A DNA stretch of 64,000 nucleotides from NCBI RefSeq assembly GCF_025153455.1, contig NZ_JANZNT010000001.1:1302001-1366000 (forward strand), in the 5' to 3' direction. A program made the translations under genes and the position numbers. Source of the DNA: Sphingomonas sp. BGYR3 (GTDB taxonomy: Bacteria; Pseudomonadota; Alphaproteobacteria; Sphingomonadales; Sphingomonadaceae). Positions 18,989 to 26,121 of this stretch are shown here, piece after piece (positions within the stretch are counted from its first letter, which is position 1; the number at the start of each line of letters is the position of its first letter). Under the pieces are notes generated by a model. It saw nothing but the letters and a program-made list of their open reading frames with translations, was not told the DNA's origin and made no database searches.

Positions 18989-19789
18989 TCAGTTTCGGTC
19001 CCGCAGAACCAGCGGATCGCCGCGCGAAACCCGCACTGCCTCGGCTCCCGAAATGATGCCGGTCCGCGCCAGTTGCCGGGCAATCGATCCCATCGTCGGC
19101 ATCTGGACGAACGCATGGCGGGCCAGGATCGCGGCATCCCCGCCCCCGTTGATCAGGCGGCGGAGCGGATAATCCACCTCGATCACCTCGTGAATCGTCA
19201 GCCGCCCGGCAATCCCGCTGTCGTCACAGGCGGGACAGCCCGGCGCATGGTGCACCACCGACCCCGGATCGAACCCAAGCAGAGCGGCGACGCTGTTCGA
19301 TGCCTGTACCGGATGGCGACAGACGGGGCACAGGCGCAGCACCGGTTGCTGGCCGATCACCAGCCTGAGCGTCGATGCAATGGCGAAATCGTCCTGCCGC
19401 ATGTCGCGCAGCGTCTGGATCGCGGCCAGCGCACCCGCCGCATCGATACTGGCCAGCACGATCCGGTCCTGCAACGCGGCCTGCACGGCATGGTCGGCAC
19501 TGCGCCGGTCATGGATGCCGTCGATCAGCAGCGGCGGCGCATCATCGCCAGCATCCGCAGTGCCCAGCCGCTGCTCCATGCGGGCCAGCGTGGTCGAACG
19601 CCCGCTGCCCCCGTGTCCGGCCACCAGCAACAGGCCGGTTCGCCGGGCCAGCGCGCGGGCCAGCGCCATATCCTGCGCCGGGTGCGACAGCATGGGGTCC
19701 GCGACCGCCGATGGCGGCACGATCGTCGCGCTGTCCCCCGGCCCGTTGATCGTCATCCCCTGCCGCAGCCCCCTGACCCGCCCGGTCAT
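18989..19789 (-). CDS. Degenerate GspE/PilB-like secretion ATPase
   Basis: Up to 266 residues (a second ATG at 19756 would give 255). It resembles only the C-terminal half of type II secretion/type IV pilus ATPases. The P-loop region reads GHGGSGRSTT at about 58-67, with Arg64 where the catalytic Lys should be. The Walker B region reads LLIDGIHDRRSADHAVQAAL, without the usual GEIRD glutamate, and the Asp box between them is missing. The zinc site is intact: C154-x2-C157 and C185-x2-C188 (LRLCPVCRHP, CPACDDSGIAGR). No other secretion or pilus genes are nearby. It is probably a pseudoenzyme or decaying gene; the intact frame and retained cysteines favour a maintained non-ATPase role. Confidence 0.75.
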   Translation of the reverse strand: MTGRVRGLRQGMTINGPGDSATIVPPSAVADPMLSHPAQDMALARALARRTGLLLVAGHGGSGRSTTLARMEQRLGTADAGDDAPPLLIDGIHDRRSADHAVQAALQDRIVLASIDAAGALAAIQTLRDMRQDDFAIASTLRLVIGQQPVLRLCPVCRHPVQASNSVAALLGFDPGSVVHHAPGCPACDDSGIAGRLTIHEVIEVDYPLRRLINGGGDAAILARHAFVQMPTMGSIARQLARTGIISGAEAVRVSRGDPLVLRDRN

Positions 19790-19903
19790 CCGCTAACGCC
19801 GCGATGTTGCGCTTTTCTTGCAGTTTTATTGCGCCCGGCGAGGGGCGGTGTCGCCCGGCTTCAGCCCCTTTCGATTCGCCCCGCGCTTTGCCATGGTTCC
19901 GGC

Positions 19904-20566
19904 ATGAACGACCTGGCGCCCCTTCATCTCGGTTCCGGCTATCCGGCACAGCCCGTCATCGCCCGGATCACCGCCCAGTCCGGCGTTCAGCGCGTGCCCA
20001 GCCCAAAGCTGGACCTGTTCCAGATGCGCGGGTTTCTGGAACGCGATCTGTGCACCGTTCTGATGGCGATGATCGACCGCGATCGCCGCCCGTCGACGAT
20101 CAGCGACGACAATGGCGACGCTGCCTTTCGCACCAGCGAAACCTGCGATCTGGCCGCCGATGCCCCCGCGGTGATGGAGGTGGAGCGGCGGATTACCGCC
20201 TTTAGCGGGATCGACCCCGCCCATGGCGAACCGCTTCAGGGACAGCGATACGCCGTGGGGCAGGAGTTCAAGGCGCATACCGATTATTTCGAGCCGACCG
20301 GCGTAGATTTCGACCGGTTCTGCTCGGTCGCGGGCAATCGCACCTGGACCGTCATGATCTATCTGAACGAACCCGATGCGGGCGGGGCCACCCGCTTCAA
20401 ATCCATCGACAAGATCGTTCAGCCCGAAACCGGAAAACTGCTCGCGTGGAACAATCTGCGCGCCGATGGCAGCCCCAATGCCGCCACGCTGCATCATGGA
20501 ATGAAAGTGCGGGCGGGCACCAAATATGTGCTGACCAAATGGTTCCGCGAACGCCCCTGGGGGTAA
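19904..20566 (+). CDS. Prolyl 4-hydroxylase-like 2-oxoglutarate/Fe(II) dioxygenase
   Basis: A 220-residue enzyme with the double-stranded beta-helix core of P4H-type oxygenases. The iron ligands are H125 and D127 (FKAHTDYF) and a histidine at 197/198 (LHHGMKV), and K208 (GTKYVLTKWF) is placed to bind 2-oxoglutarate. Bacterial members hydroxylate proline or other residues in proteins or small peptides; the substrate is unknown. The start ATG begins MNDLAPLHLG; the same frame is open upstream, antisense to the GspE-like gene, but has no coding character. It stands alone and converges on the TonB-receptor gene, separated by a hairpin terminator. Confidence 0.85.
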   Translation: MNDLAPLHLGSGYPAQPVIARITAQSGVQRVPSPKLDLFQMRGFLERDLCTVLMAMIDRDRRPSTISDDNGDAAFRTSETCDLAADAPAVMEVERRITAFSGIDPAHGEPLQGQRYAVGQEFKAHTDYFEPTGVDFDRFCSVAGNRTWTVMIYLNEPDAGGATRFKSIDKIVQPETGKLLAWNNLRADGSPNAATLHHGMKVRAGTKYVLTKWFRERPWG

Positions 20567-20602
20567 TCGGCCGGATGCGGCCTGGCCCTTCCACATAAAG
20601 AA

Positions 20603-20633
20603 ACGGTGCCGGAGCGCATGGCTCCGACACCGT
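20603..20633 (-). terminator. Rho-independent-type terminator between the receptor and dioxygenase genes
   Basis: A near-perfect inverted repeat, ACGGTGTCGGAGCC against GCTCCGGCACCGT with a short loop, followed on the minus strand by TTTCTTTAT. It lies in the 90-bp convergent gap and can end the TonB-receptor transcript; in the plus direction it lacks a T-run. Confidence 0.7.
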
Positions 20634-20656
20634 CAGTACCTCTGGCTTGGGGGCCG

Positions 20657-23377
20657 TCAGAGTTTGACGCTGGCGCTGACCGAGAAAATCCGGCCAAGCT
20701 GGAACGTGTTGGTGTCGACGCGGACATCGTTGGGAAAGCTCTGGAATTCCTGCGACCGCGTGGCCGTCAGGTTGCGGCCCTCGAACTTCAGCTCGATTTC
20801 GCGGTCGGTGCCCAGTGCGATCCCCTGCCGCACCACAACGTCCAGCCGGATGCCCGGCCGCTCGACGATATCGGGCAGGCGCAGGCCGTCGATCACCGGA
20901 CCACGGCTGACGACGCGGTCGGTGGCATAATTGAACAGCAGCGTCGCCTGGGTGCGGCTGTCCTGATTCTCGATGCCCAGCTGCGCATTGATCAGATGGT
21001 CCGACTGGCCGACCAGCGGCGCGCCGTTGACGAACACCAGATCGGCGGCAACCGGCGGCGCGCCAAAGATCGGGTTGGACACCGGCTCGTTGCCGATCAG
21101 CAGTTCCGACTTGGTATAGGTGTAGTTGGCCAGCGCCAGGATGCGCGCGCCGCTCCACAGCGAATCGATCGGGAAATACTTCTGAACCTCGATCTCGCCG
21201 CCATACAGATTGGCCTTGGGCGCGTTCGAAAATCCGGTGAAGAACGTGCTGCTGCCCGGCGCCAGCACCGCGATCTGTTCGATCGGGCTGTCGATCCGCT
21301 TGAAGAACCCGGCAACGGTCAGCCGCTCGTCACGGCCAAAGAACCATTCGTACCGCGCCTCGGCATTCAGCAGTTCCGAATCCTGCAGGTTCGGGTTGCC
21401 GAAAAACTGCCGGTTGGAATCGAAATCGACGTACAGCTGCGGCGCCAGCTCGCGGAACTGCGGCCGGGCGATCGTCTTTGACCCGTGCAGGCGCAGCTGC
21501 ATCGAATCGGCGAAGTTCCACGTCAGCGTCGCCGCTGGCAGGATATAGCTATTCTCAAGGTTGGTGCCCGGCTGCACGCCCGTGGTGGTACGCAGCGCCA
21601 CCGTTTCCTTGGCATCCTCGTACCGATAGCCGACCGTGGCGCGCAGCCCGTCGAGCAGTTCGGCCTCCATCTGGCCATAGACCGCATGAACCGTCAGCCC
21701 CGCGTCATAGGCGGGCGCAGCATTGGCGCCGGAGCCGGAGATGTTCTGAAGGTTGATGCCGTACAGGCTGATGATCGCATCCGATAGCAGGAAGTCGGGC
21801 CGCAACTGGCCGATCTCGATCGGCAGCGTCGCGTTGTTCGGGCCGACATAGCGGAACTGATAGCGGCTGGCCGTACGCTCGGCATCGCTGAACGCATATC
21901 CGGCCGACAGCGTGACCGGGCGATCCAGGTCCAGATCATAGCTGAAATCGATCGCGCTGGCCCAAAGGTCCTCATTGAGGTCGCTGAACGCGATCTGCGC
22001 GGTCTGCGTCGTGCCGCCCAGCGTGTTGATGTAATCGTTGATGCCATTGGCATCGGTATATTCATAGCGGAAGAACCGCTCATACGGCGCCTTGCGCTTG
22101 GTATTCGAATAAGATCCGCGAAAATCGACCTGCAGCTTGTCGAAATCCAGCTCGCCTACGAACTGGCTGGTGAACAGCTGGCGCTCGAACCAGTTGGTAT
22201 ATTGCTCGATATAGGTCGGGATCGGCGCGAACGGACCGGGAATGCCCAGATTGTCGAAATCGCCCGCGCCCAGGATGCCCTGCTTCAGCGTGTCGTGGAT
22301 ATAGACGTTGGTGAGGCGGAACCGGTGTTCGCCCACTTCCGCGCCCAGCCCGATCAGGCCGTTGACCAGGATGCGGTTGTCGGTCGTCACCGTGGTGAAA
22401 TCGCTGGCCAGCAGGCCGTCGGCGGAAATCGCCGTCTGCTGACGGGCGGAACGGGTGCGGAAACTGTTGGAAATGCCGCCCCCGGCGATCAGGCCGACAC
22501 GAACGCTATCGCTGACGTCCACGGCCGTGCCCAGCGACAGATCGCCCGACCAGTTGGGCGGAATGTCGCGGTTTTCCTGCAACAGCGTCGTCTGCGCGTT
22601 GGTCAGCTGCGTCGCCTGTTCCGGGGTCAGGCCGGTATTGTTCTGTCCGGCATCGCGCACGAACCGCGGCACGCTGCGCGTCCCGTCATCATATCCGAAC
22701 ACATCGCGCGACCCGCCGTCATAGACATAGCCAAGCTCGCTGGTCGAATAGGTGTCGAAGCCGACGGAGCCGCCCAGCTGGATGAAACTGTCCTTGGGCA
22801 CCGCGCGGGTGGTCAGGTTGATCGCGCCGCCGCCGAATTCGCCGGGATAGTTCGCCGAATAGCTTTTCTGGACCAGCGCCGATGCAATGACGTTGGTCGG
22901 AAAGATGTCGAGCGGCACCACGCGGCGCAGCGGTTCCGGGCTGGGTAGCGGCAGGCCGTTGAGCAGGGACGAGGAGTAACGGTCGCCAAGGCCGCGGACG
23001 AACACGAACCCGTTGCCGACGACGCTCAGGCCGGTCACCCGCTGCAGCGCGCCGGCGATGTCGCCCTCGCCCGTCCGCTCGATGTCCGCCTGGGACAGGA
23101 CGGACACGACCTGCGGCGTCGAGCGCACGACATTGGGGATGAACCGGCCGACGACGACGATGTCCTCGACATTGCCGGCACCCGGCGCGGAAATCTCGAC
23201 CTCTTCCTGCGGCGTTTCCTGCGCCACTTCGCCCTCGGCGGGCGGGGGCGGCGGCATGTCCTGCGTCTTCAGGCCCGGCACATCGGCGGCCGGTGCCGCC
23301 TCACGCGCAACGGCGGCGGGCGCCACCAGCATTGAGGTCAGGAGCAGCAGGCTGCCAAAGGCGATCTTGTTCTTCAT
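20657..23377 (-). CDS. TonB-dependent outer-membrane receptor
   Basis: A 906-residue outer-membrane transporter. It has a signal peptide with cleavage after AVA at residue 24, a Pro/Glu-rich spacer with a TonB-box-like EDIVVVGR near residue 70, a plug domain (about 80-200, with GDIAGALQRVTGLSVVG and RGLGDRYSSSLLNG) and a 22-strand-type barrel ending SVSASVKL. The motif GLGDRYSSSLLNGLPLPSPE marks a subgroup common in sphingomonads and Caulobacter-type bacteria. It is the second gene of an operon after a lipoprotein with PHO-box-like repeats upstream, so import of a phosphorus-containing compound is inferred. The final residue is Leu rather than the usual aromatic. Confidence 0.93.
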   Translation of the reverse strand: MKNKIAFGSLLLLTSMLVAPAAVAREAAPAADVPGLKTQDMPPPPPAEGEVAQETPQEEVEISAPGAGNVEDIVVVGRFIPNVVRSTPQVVSVLSQADIERTGEGDIAGALQRVTGLSVVGNGFVFVRGLGDRYSSSLLNGLPLPSPEPLRRVVPLDIFPTNVIASALVQKSYSANYPGEFGGGAINLTTRAVPKDSFIQLGGSVGFDTYSTSELGYVYDGGSRDVFGYDDGTRSVPRFVRDAGQNNTGLTPEQATQLTNAQTTLLQENRDIPPNWSGDLSLGTAVDVSDSVRVGLIAGGGISNSFRTRSARQQTAISADGLLASDFTTVTTDNRILVNGLIGLGAEVGEHRFRLTNVYIHDTLKQGILGAGDFDNLGIPGPFAPIPTYIEQYTNWFERQLFTSQFVGELDFDKLQVDFRGSYSNTKRKAPYERFFRYEYTDANGINDYINTLGGTTQTAQIAFSDLNEDLWASAIDFSYDLDLDRPVTLSAGYAFSDAERTASRYQFRYVGPNNATLPIEIGQLRPDFLLSDAIISLYGINLQNISGSGANAAPAYDAGLTVHAVYGQMEAELLDGLRATVGYRYEDAKETVALRTTTGVQPGTNLENSYILPAATLTWNFADSMQLRLHGSKTIARPQFRELAPQLYVDFDSNRQFFGNPNLQDSELLNAEARYEWFFGRDERLTVAGFFKRIDSPIEQIAVLAPGSSTFFTGFSNAPKANLYGGEIEVQKYFPIDSLWSGARILALANYTYTKSELLIGNEPVSNPIFGAPPVAADLVFVNGAPLVGQSDHLINAQLGIENQDSRTQATLLFNYATDRVVSRGPVIDGLRLPDIVERPGIRLDVVVRQGIALGTDREIELKFEGRNLTATRSQEFQSFPNDVRVDTNTFQLGRIFSVSASVKL

Positions 23378-23422
23378 GGTCGTTCTGTTTCCGGCTCGGG
23401 AGCATCAGGTCGCGGGCATGAT

Positions 23423-23458
23423 CCGGCGGGTGCGGCCCCCTTTTGCCGCATCCGCCGG
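23423..23458 (-). other. Intercistronic hairpin between lipoprotein and TonB-receptor genes
   Basis: CCGGCGGATGCGG pairs with CCGCACCCGCCGG (one mismatch) across a loop CAAAAGGGGG, in the 99-bp gap between the two cistrons. It could be a partial terminator or an mRNA processing/stability element that sets different levels of the two proteins. There is no T-run after it, so full termination is unlikely. Confidence 0.6.
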
Positions 23459-23476
23459 ACACATCATCCCCGTCGC

Positions 23477-25072
23477 TTACAGGCCGGGCAGCACGGTGCA
23501 GCTTGCGCTGGTCGTGCCGAAATCGCCGCGGTTGGAATTGCAGGTCCAGCCACGATACCAGTTGTCGGACGCGCCGGAGACTGCGCCGATATAGTTGGTG
23601 GTGACCAGGAACGACGTACCCGTCGGGTTCAGCGACGCGGCGTTGAACGCCGTCACGCCGGCAGCGCCGGTGCCCGGCAGGAAGCCGTTCAGCGCGGCGG
23701 CCGCAGTGCCGTTCGCCACATTGTTCGTGCCGGCGGAAACCAGCGCGGCCTGTTCCGCATTGGTCACCGTCACGCTGTTGACGGCGGTTTCCGCCGTCAG
23801 CGTCGGGCAGCCGAAATAGATGGAGTTGAACACCGGCGGGCCCTGTTCGTCCAGCGATGCGTTGGCGGCGCGGATGGTCGATTTGCCACCATTGTCCGTG
23901 GTGCCCGCAACGACATTCAGACAGGGCTGGCCGCTCGTCATGATGCCGTTGACGAAGGTGAAGTCCGCACCGCCGCGCAGGCGAAGCGCCGCGTTCACGC
24001 CGGTCGACCGGTGGATGAAGGTAAAGTTCGAAATCCGGCCGAACTGACGCGGCGTGGCGTCTTCGTTCCCGTTCGAATCGATCTCCATCATGTACGTGTC
24101 GGTCTGCGTGTTGTTCGGCCGCTGTGACGCGATCATGAACTGCAGGAAGCCCTTCCAGCCCACATCCGTGTCGATGCTGTCGTCATCCGCGCCGGTCACC
24201 ACGAAGTAACGGGCGTTGTGCGTGCCGCCGAAAATCTCGATACCGTCGTCGGAGCTGTTGTGGATCTGGATATATTCCAGCCGCGTGCCCGAACCGACGC
24301 CGCCGGTGGTCAGGCCCTGCAGCTCGTTGCCCGGCGTGATGACCGTGCCCGAATAGCGGATCTGGACATAGCGCATGACGCCCGAGCTGTCGCCCGCGGT
24401 CGCGCCGCCATACAGCGCGTTGCCGGTGCCTTCGACGACGTTCTCGCAATTCGCCGAGCCGCCGGTCACGCCGCTCAGGTTACAGTTCGAAATCGGCGCG
24501 CGGCCCAGCAGGATGATGCCGCCCCACAGGCCCTGGCTTTCGTCGGTGACATTGCCGGTCAGGTTCTGTTGCGCGGTAAAGATGATCGGGCGCGCCTCGG
24601 TCCCTTCGGCCGAAATGGTCGATCCGCGATTGACGACCAGCAGGTCGTTGTCGGCGTTGGTCGTGTTGGCATAGATGATCGCGCCCGGCTCGATGGTCAG
24701 GCTGCCAGCGCTGCCCGCCGTGCCCGCACCGCCCCGGTCGACGCCCACATCGACGCGGCCGTTCAGTTCATAGGCGACACCGGCCAGCGCGGGCAGGGTC
24801 AGCGTGTTGACCAGCGACGGCAGGCGGCAGCTGCGGAAATTGCCGATGGTGCCGACATTGGTCGTGCCGGTCGGGCAGGACGCGGCCGGGCCGGTGGTCG
24901 GCGGGGGGGTGGGCGTCGGGCTGGGGGTCGGCGACGGCGCGGGCGTCGGCGCGGGCAGCACGATCACGCCTTCGCCGGGCGATGCGACGCTGGTCGCACC
25001 ATCACAGGCGGACAGCGCAGCAGCTGCAGCGCCAGTCAGCAGGATGAGGGCAAGGCGGTTCGGATTTCGCAT
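23477..25072 (-). CDS. Outer-membrane lipoprotein with beta-helix-like body, partner of the TonB receptor
   Basis: A 531-residue secreted lipoprotein. The start MRNPNR at 25072 follows GGGAGA and gives a clean signal peptide with lipobox LSAC (Cys23); longer readings start inside the promoter region. A Pro/Thr-rich linker (about 40-62) leads to a body rich in Gly, Asn, Ser and Thr with repeats such as LEYIQIHNSSDDGIEIFGG and NARYFVVTGADDDSIDTDVG, which look like turns of a right-handed parallel beta-helix. Six or more cysteines occur in the body. Homologues next to TonB receptors are generally unnamed. The role is inferred as substrate capture at the cell surface or periplasm for the receptor encoded downstream; enzymatic activity is possible. 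The upstream region carries PHO-box repeats. Confidence 0.85.
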   Translation of the reverse strand: MRNPNRLALILLTGAAAAALSACDGATSVASPGEGVIVLPAPTPAPSPTPSPTPTPPPTTGPAASCPTGTTNVGTIGNFRSCRLPSLVNTLTLPALAGVAYELNGRVDVGVDRGGAGTAGSAGSLTIEPGAIIYANTTNADNDLLVVNRGSTISAEGTEARPIIFTAQQNLTGNVTDESQGLWGGIILLGRAPISNCNLSGVTGGSANCENVVEGTGNALYGGATAGDSSGVMRYVQIRYSGTVITPGNELQGLTTGGVGSGTRLEYIQIHNSSDDGIEIFGGTHNARYFVVTGADDDSIDTDVGWKGFLQFMIASQRPNNTQTDTYMMEIDSNGNEDATPRQFGRISNFTFIHRSTGVNAALRLRGGADFTFVNGIMTSGQPCLNVVAGTTDNGGKSTIRAANASLDEQGPPVFNSIYFGCPTLTAETAVNSVTVTNAEQAALVSAGTNNVANGTAAAALNGFLPGTGAAGVTAFNAASLNPTGTSFLVTTNYIGAVSGASDNWYRGWTCNSNRGDFGTTSASCTVLPGL

Positions 25073-25179
25073 AAGATCTCCCGTCGGGTCGTTCCGGTTG
25101 CAAGGACGGGGACTGCACCGCCCCCCGATCGACTCGGACATCCCCCTGTCGACCTCGACCCGTGCGGTAGGAGCGTTGG

Positions 25180-25241
25180 ATGACAGGAAAATTGGAATTT
25201 CGGGTCAGTTGAGTGACACGAAAATGACGGTTCAATGACAG
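25180..25241 (-). promoter_or_regulatory. Tandem PHO-box (PhoB-binding) repeats
   Basis: Read on the minus strand, 7-bp units recur every 11 bp: CTGTCAT (25241-25235), CCGTCAT (25230-25224), GTGTCAC (25219-25213), CTGACCC (25208-25202), a poor unit at 25197-25191 and CTGTCAT again (25186-25180). A PHO box consists of two CTGTCAT-like units separated by 4 bp, so this is two to three adjacent boxes in one phase. The nearest perfect unit lies about 108 bp upstream of the lipoprotein ATG. Binding by phosphorylated PhoB is inferred. Confidence 0.75.
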
Positions 25242-25339
25242 GCGGCCAACCAATCGGCCGCTTCGAGGTCATCCGCACAGGCCCCCCGGCCTGCACCGCG
25301 CAGCGCGCAAACGGCAAGCCGCGCCATCACCCCTCCCCG

Positions 25340-25364
25340 CTCATCCTGAGCCTGTCGAAGGATG
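25340..25364. repeat. Short REP-like palindrome
   Basis: CATCCT and AGGATG flank GAGCCTGTCGA. The reverse complement contains TTCGACAGGCTCAGGATGA, a wording that recurs in intergenic repeats of many GC-rich proteobacteria. Only one copy is seen in this window, between the PHO-box region and the tRNA-Val terminator. The rest of 25242-25476 shows no gene. Confidence 0.5.
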
Positions 25365-25476
25365 CAAGACCGGCAACACCATCAGCAGGATTGCGGGAGA
25401 CGATCGCCGCGCAGGGGTTCGCACCGCATTGCTCGCGCCGCAGACACGCCGGCCACCACGCCCTGCGCCCTGCGCC

Positions 25477-25516
25477 AAACAAAAAGCCCGCCGGACCGGA
25501 TGGTCGACGGGCTTTT
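25477..25516 (-). terminator. Rho-independent terminator after tRNA-Val
   Basis: On the minus strand AAAAGCCCG and CGGGCTTTT form a 9-bp stem with a loop of about 17 nt, followed by TTTTTGTTT. It lies 7 bp past the encoded CCA of tRNA-Val. Confidence 0.85.
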
Positions 25517-25522
25517 GGCGGA

Positions 25523-25597
25523 TGGTGGGCGCGACAGGGATTGAACCTGTGACCCCACCCGTGTGAAGGGTGTGCTCTACCGCTGAGCTACGCGCCC
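25523..25597 (-). tRNA. tRNA-Val(CAC)
   Basis: Complete cloverleaf on the minus strand: acceptor GGGCGCG/CGCGCCC, D-stem GCTC/GAGC, anticodon stem CACCC/GGGTG with loop TTCACAC (anticodon CAC), T-loop TTCAATC, discriminator A and encoded CCA at 25523-25525. It follows hupB on the same strand and may be partly read through from it. Confidence 0.95.
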
Positions 25598-25632
25598 ATG
25601 GATATCCATGGTCCTTGCGGTCCGAAGACCGC

Positions 25633-25694
25633 CGGGAAGCGGCCCCATAAGGCCCGCTTCCCGCCTTGTCCAGCCCCGCCGACAGGCGGCGGGG
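25633..25694 (-). terminator. Two GC-rich hairpins downstream of hupB
   Basis: CCCCGCCG/CGGCGGGG (25674-25694) starts 10 bp after the hupB stop, followed by GGGAAGCGG/CCGCTTCCC-type stem (25633-25663). Neither has a T-run, so they may act as a weak terminator or 3' stabiliser between hupB and tRNA-Val. Confidence 0.5.
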
Positions 25695-25703
25695 CCAGGC
25701 GGA

Positions 25704-25976
25704 TCAGTTCACCGCGTCCTTCAGGCCCTTGCCGGCCTTGAACTTCGGCTGGTTGGACGCCTTGATCGTCATTTCCTCACCGGTGCGCGGGTTGCGGCCG
25801 GTCGACGCCTTGCGCTTGCTGACCGAAAACGTGCCGAAACCGACCAGGCGCACTTCGTCACCCTTCTTCAGCGCTGCCGAAATGGCATCGAATACTGCCT
25901 CGACGGCGCCGCTGGCGTCGTTCTTGCTCAGTCCGGATTGCTCGGCAACCTGTCCAATCAGCTCTTGCTTGTTCAT
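25704..25976 (-). CDS. hupB: Nucleoid protein HU
   Basis: A 90-residue HU/IHF-family DNA-bending protein that compacts and shapes the chromosome. The N-terminal MNKQELIGQVAEQSGLSK, the central FGTFSVSKRKASTGRNPRTG beta-arm with its Pro residue, and ASNQPKFKAGKGLKDAVN are canonical HU. It lies 145 bp downstream of lon on the same strand, the conserved lon-hupB order. HU rather than IHF is chosen from the arm sequence. Confidence 0.96.
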   Translation of the reverse strand: MNKQELIGQVAEQSGLSKNDASGAVEAVFDAISAALKKGDEVRLVGFGTFSVSKRKASTGRNPRTGEEMTIKASNQPKFKAGKGLKDAVN

Positions 25977-26121
25977 TGTCCTGTGGGTCCCTGTTTGACT
26001 AACGGGTTTATCGAAAATGAATCGCGGCCTGGGGCCGGGCGCGCAGTAAGGCTGCTTGACCCCCAGCTGTCAAAGCAAATCGGCCGTTTTCCGGGCAATT
26101 CGGCTCAAAATTGCTCAAATA

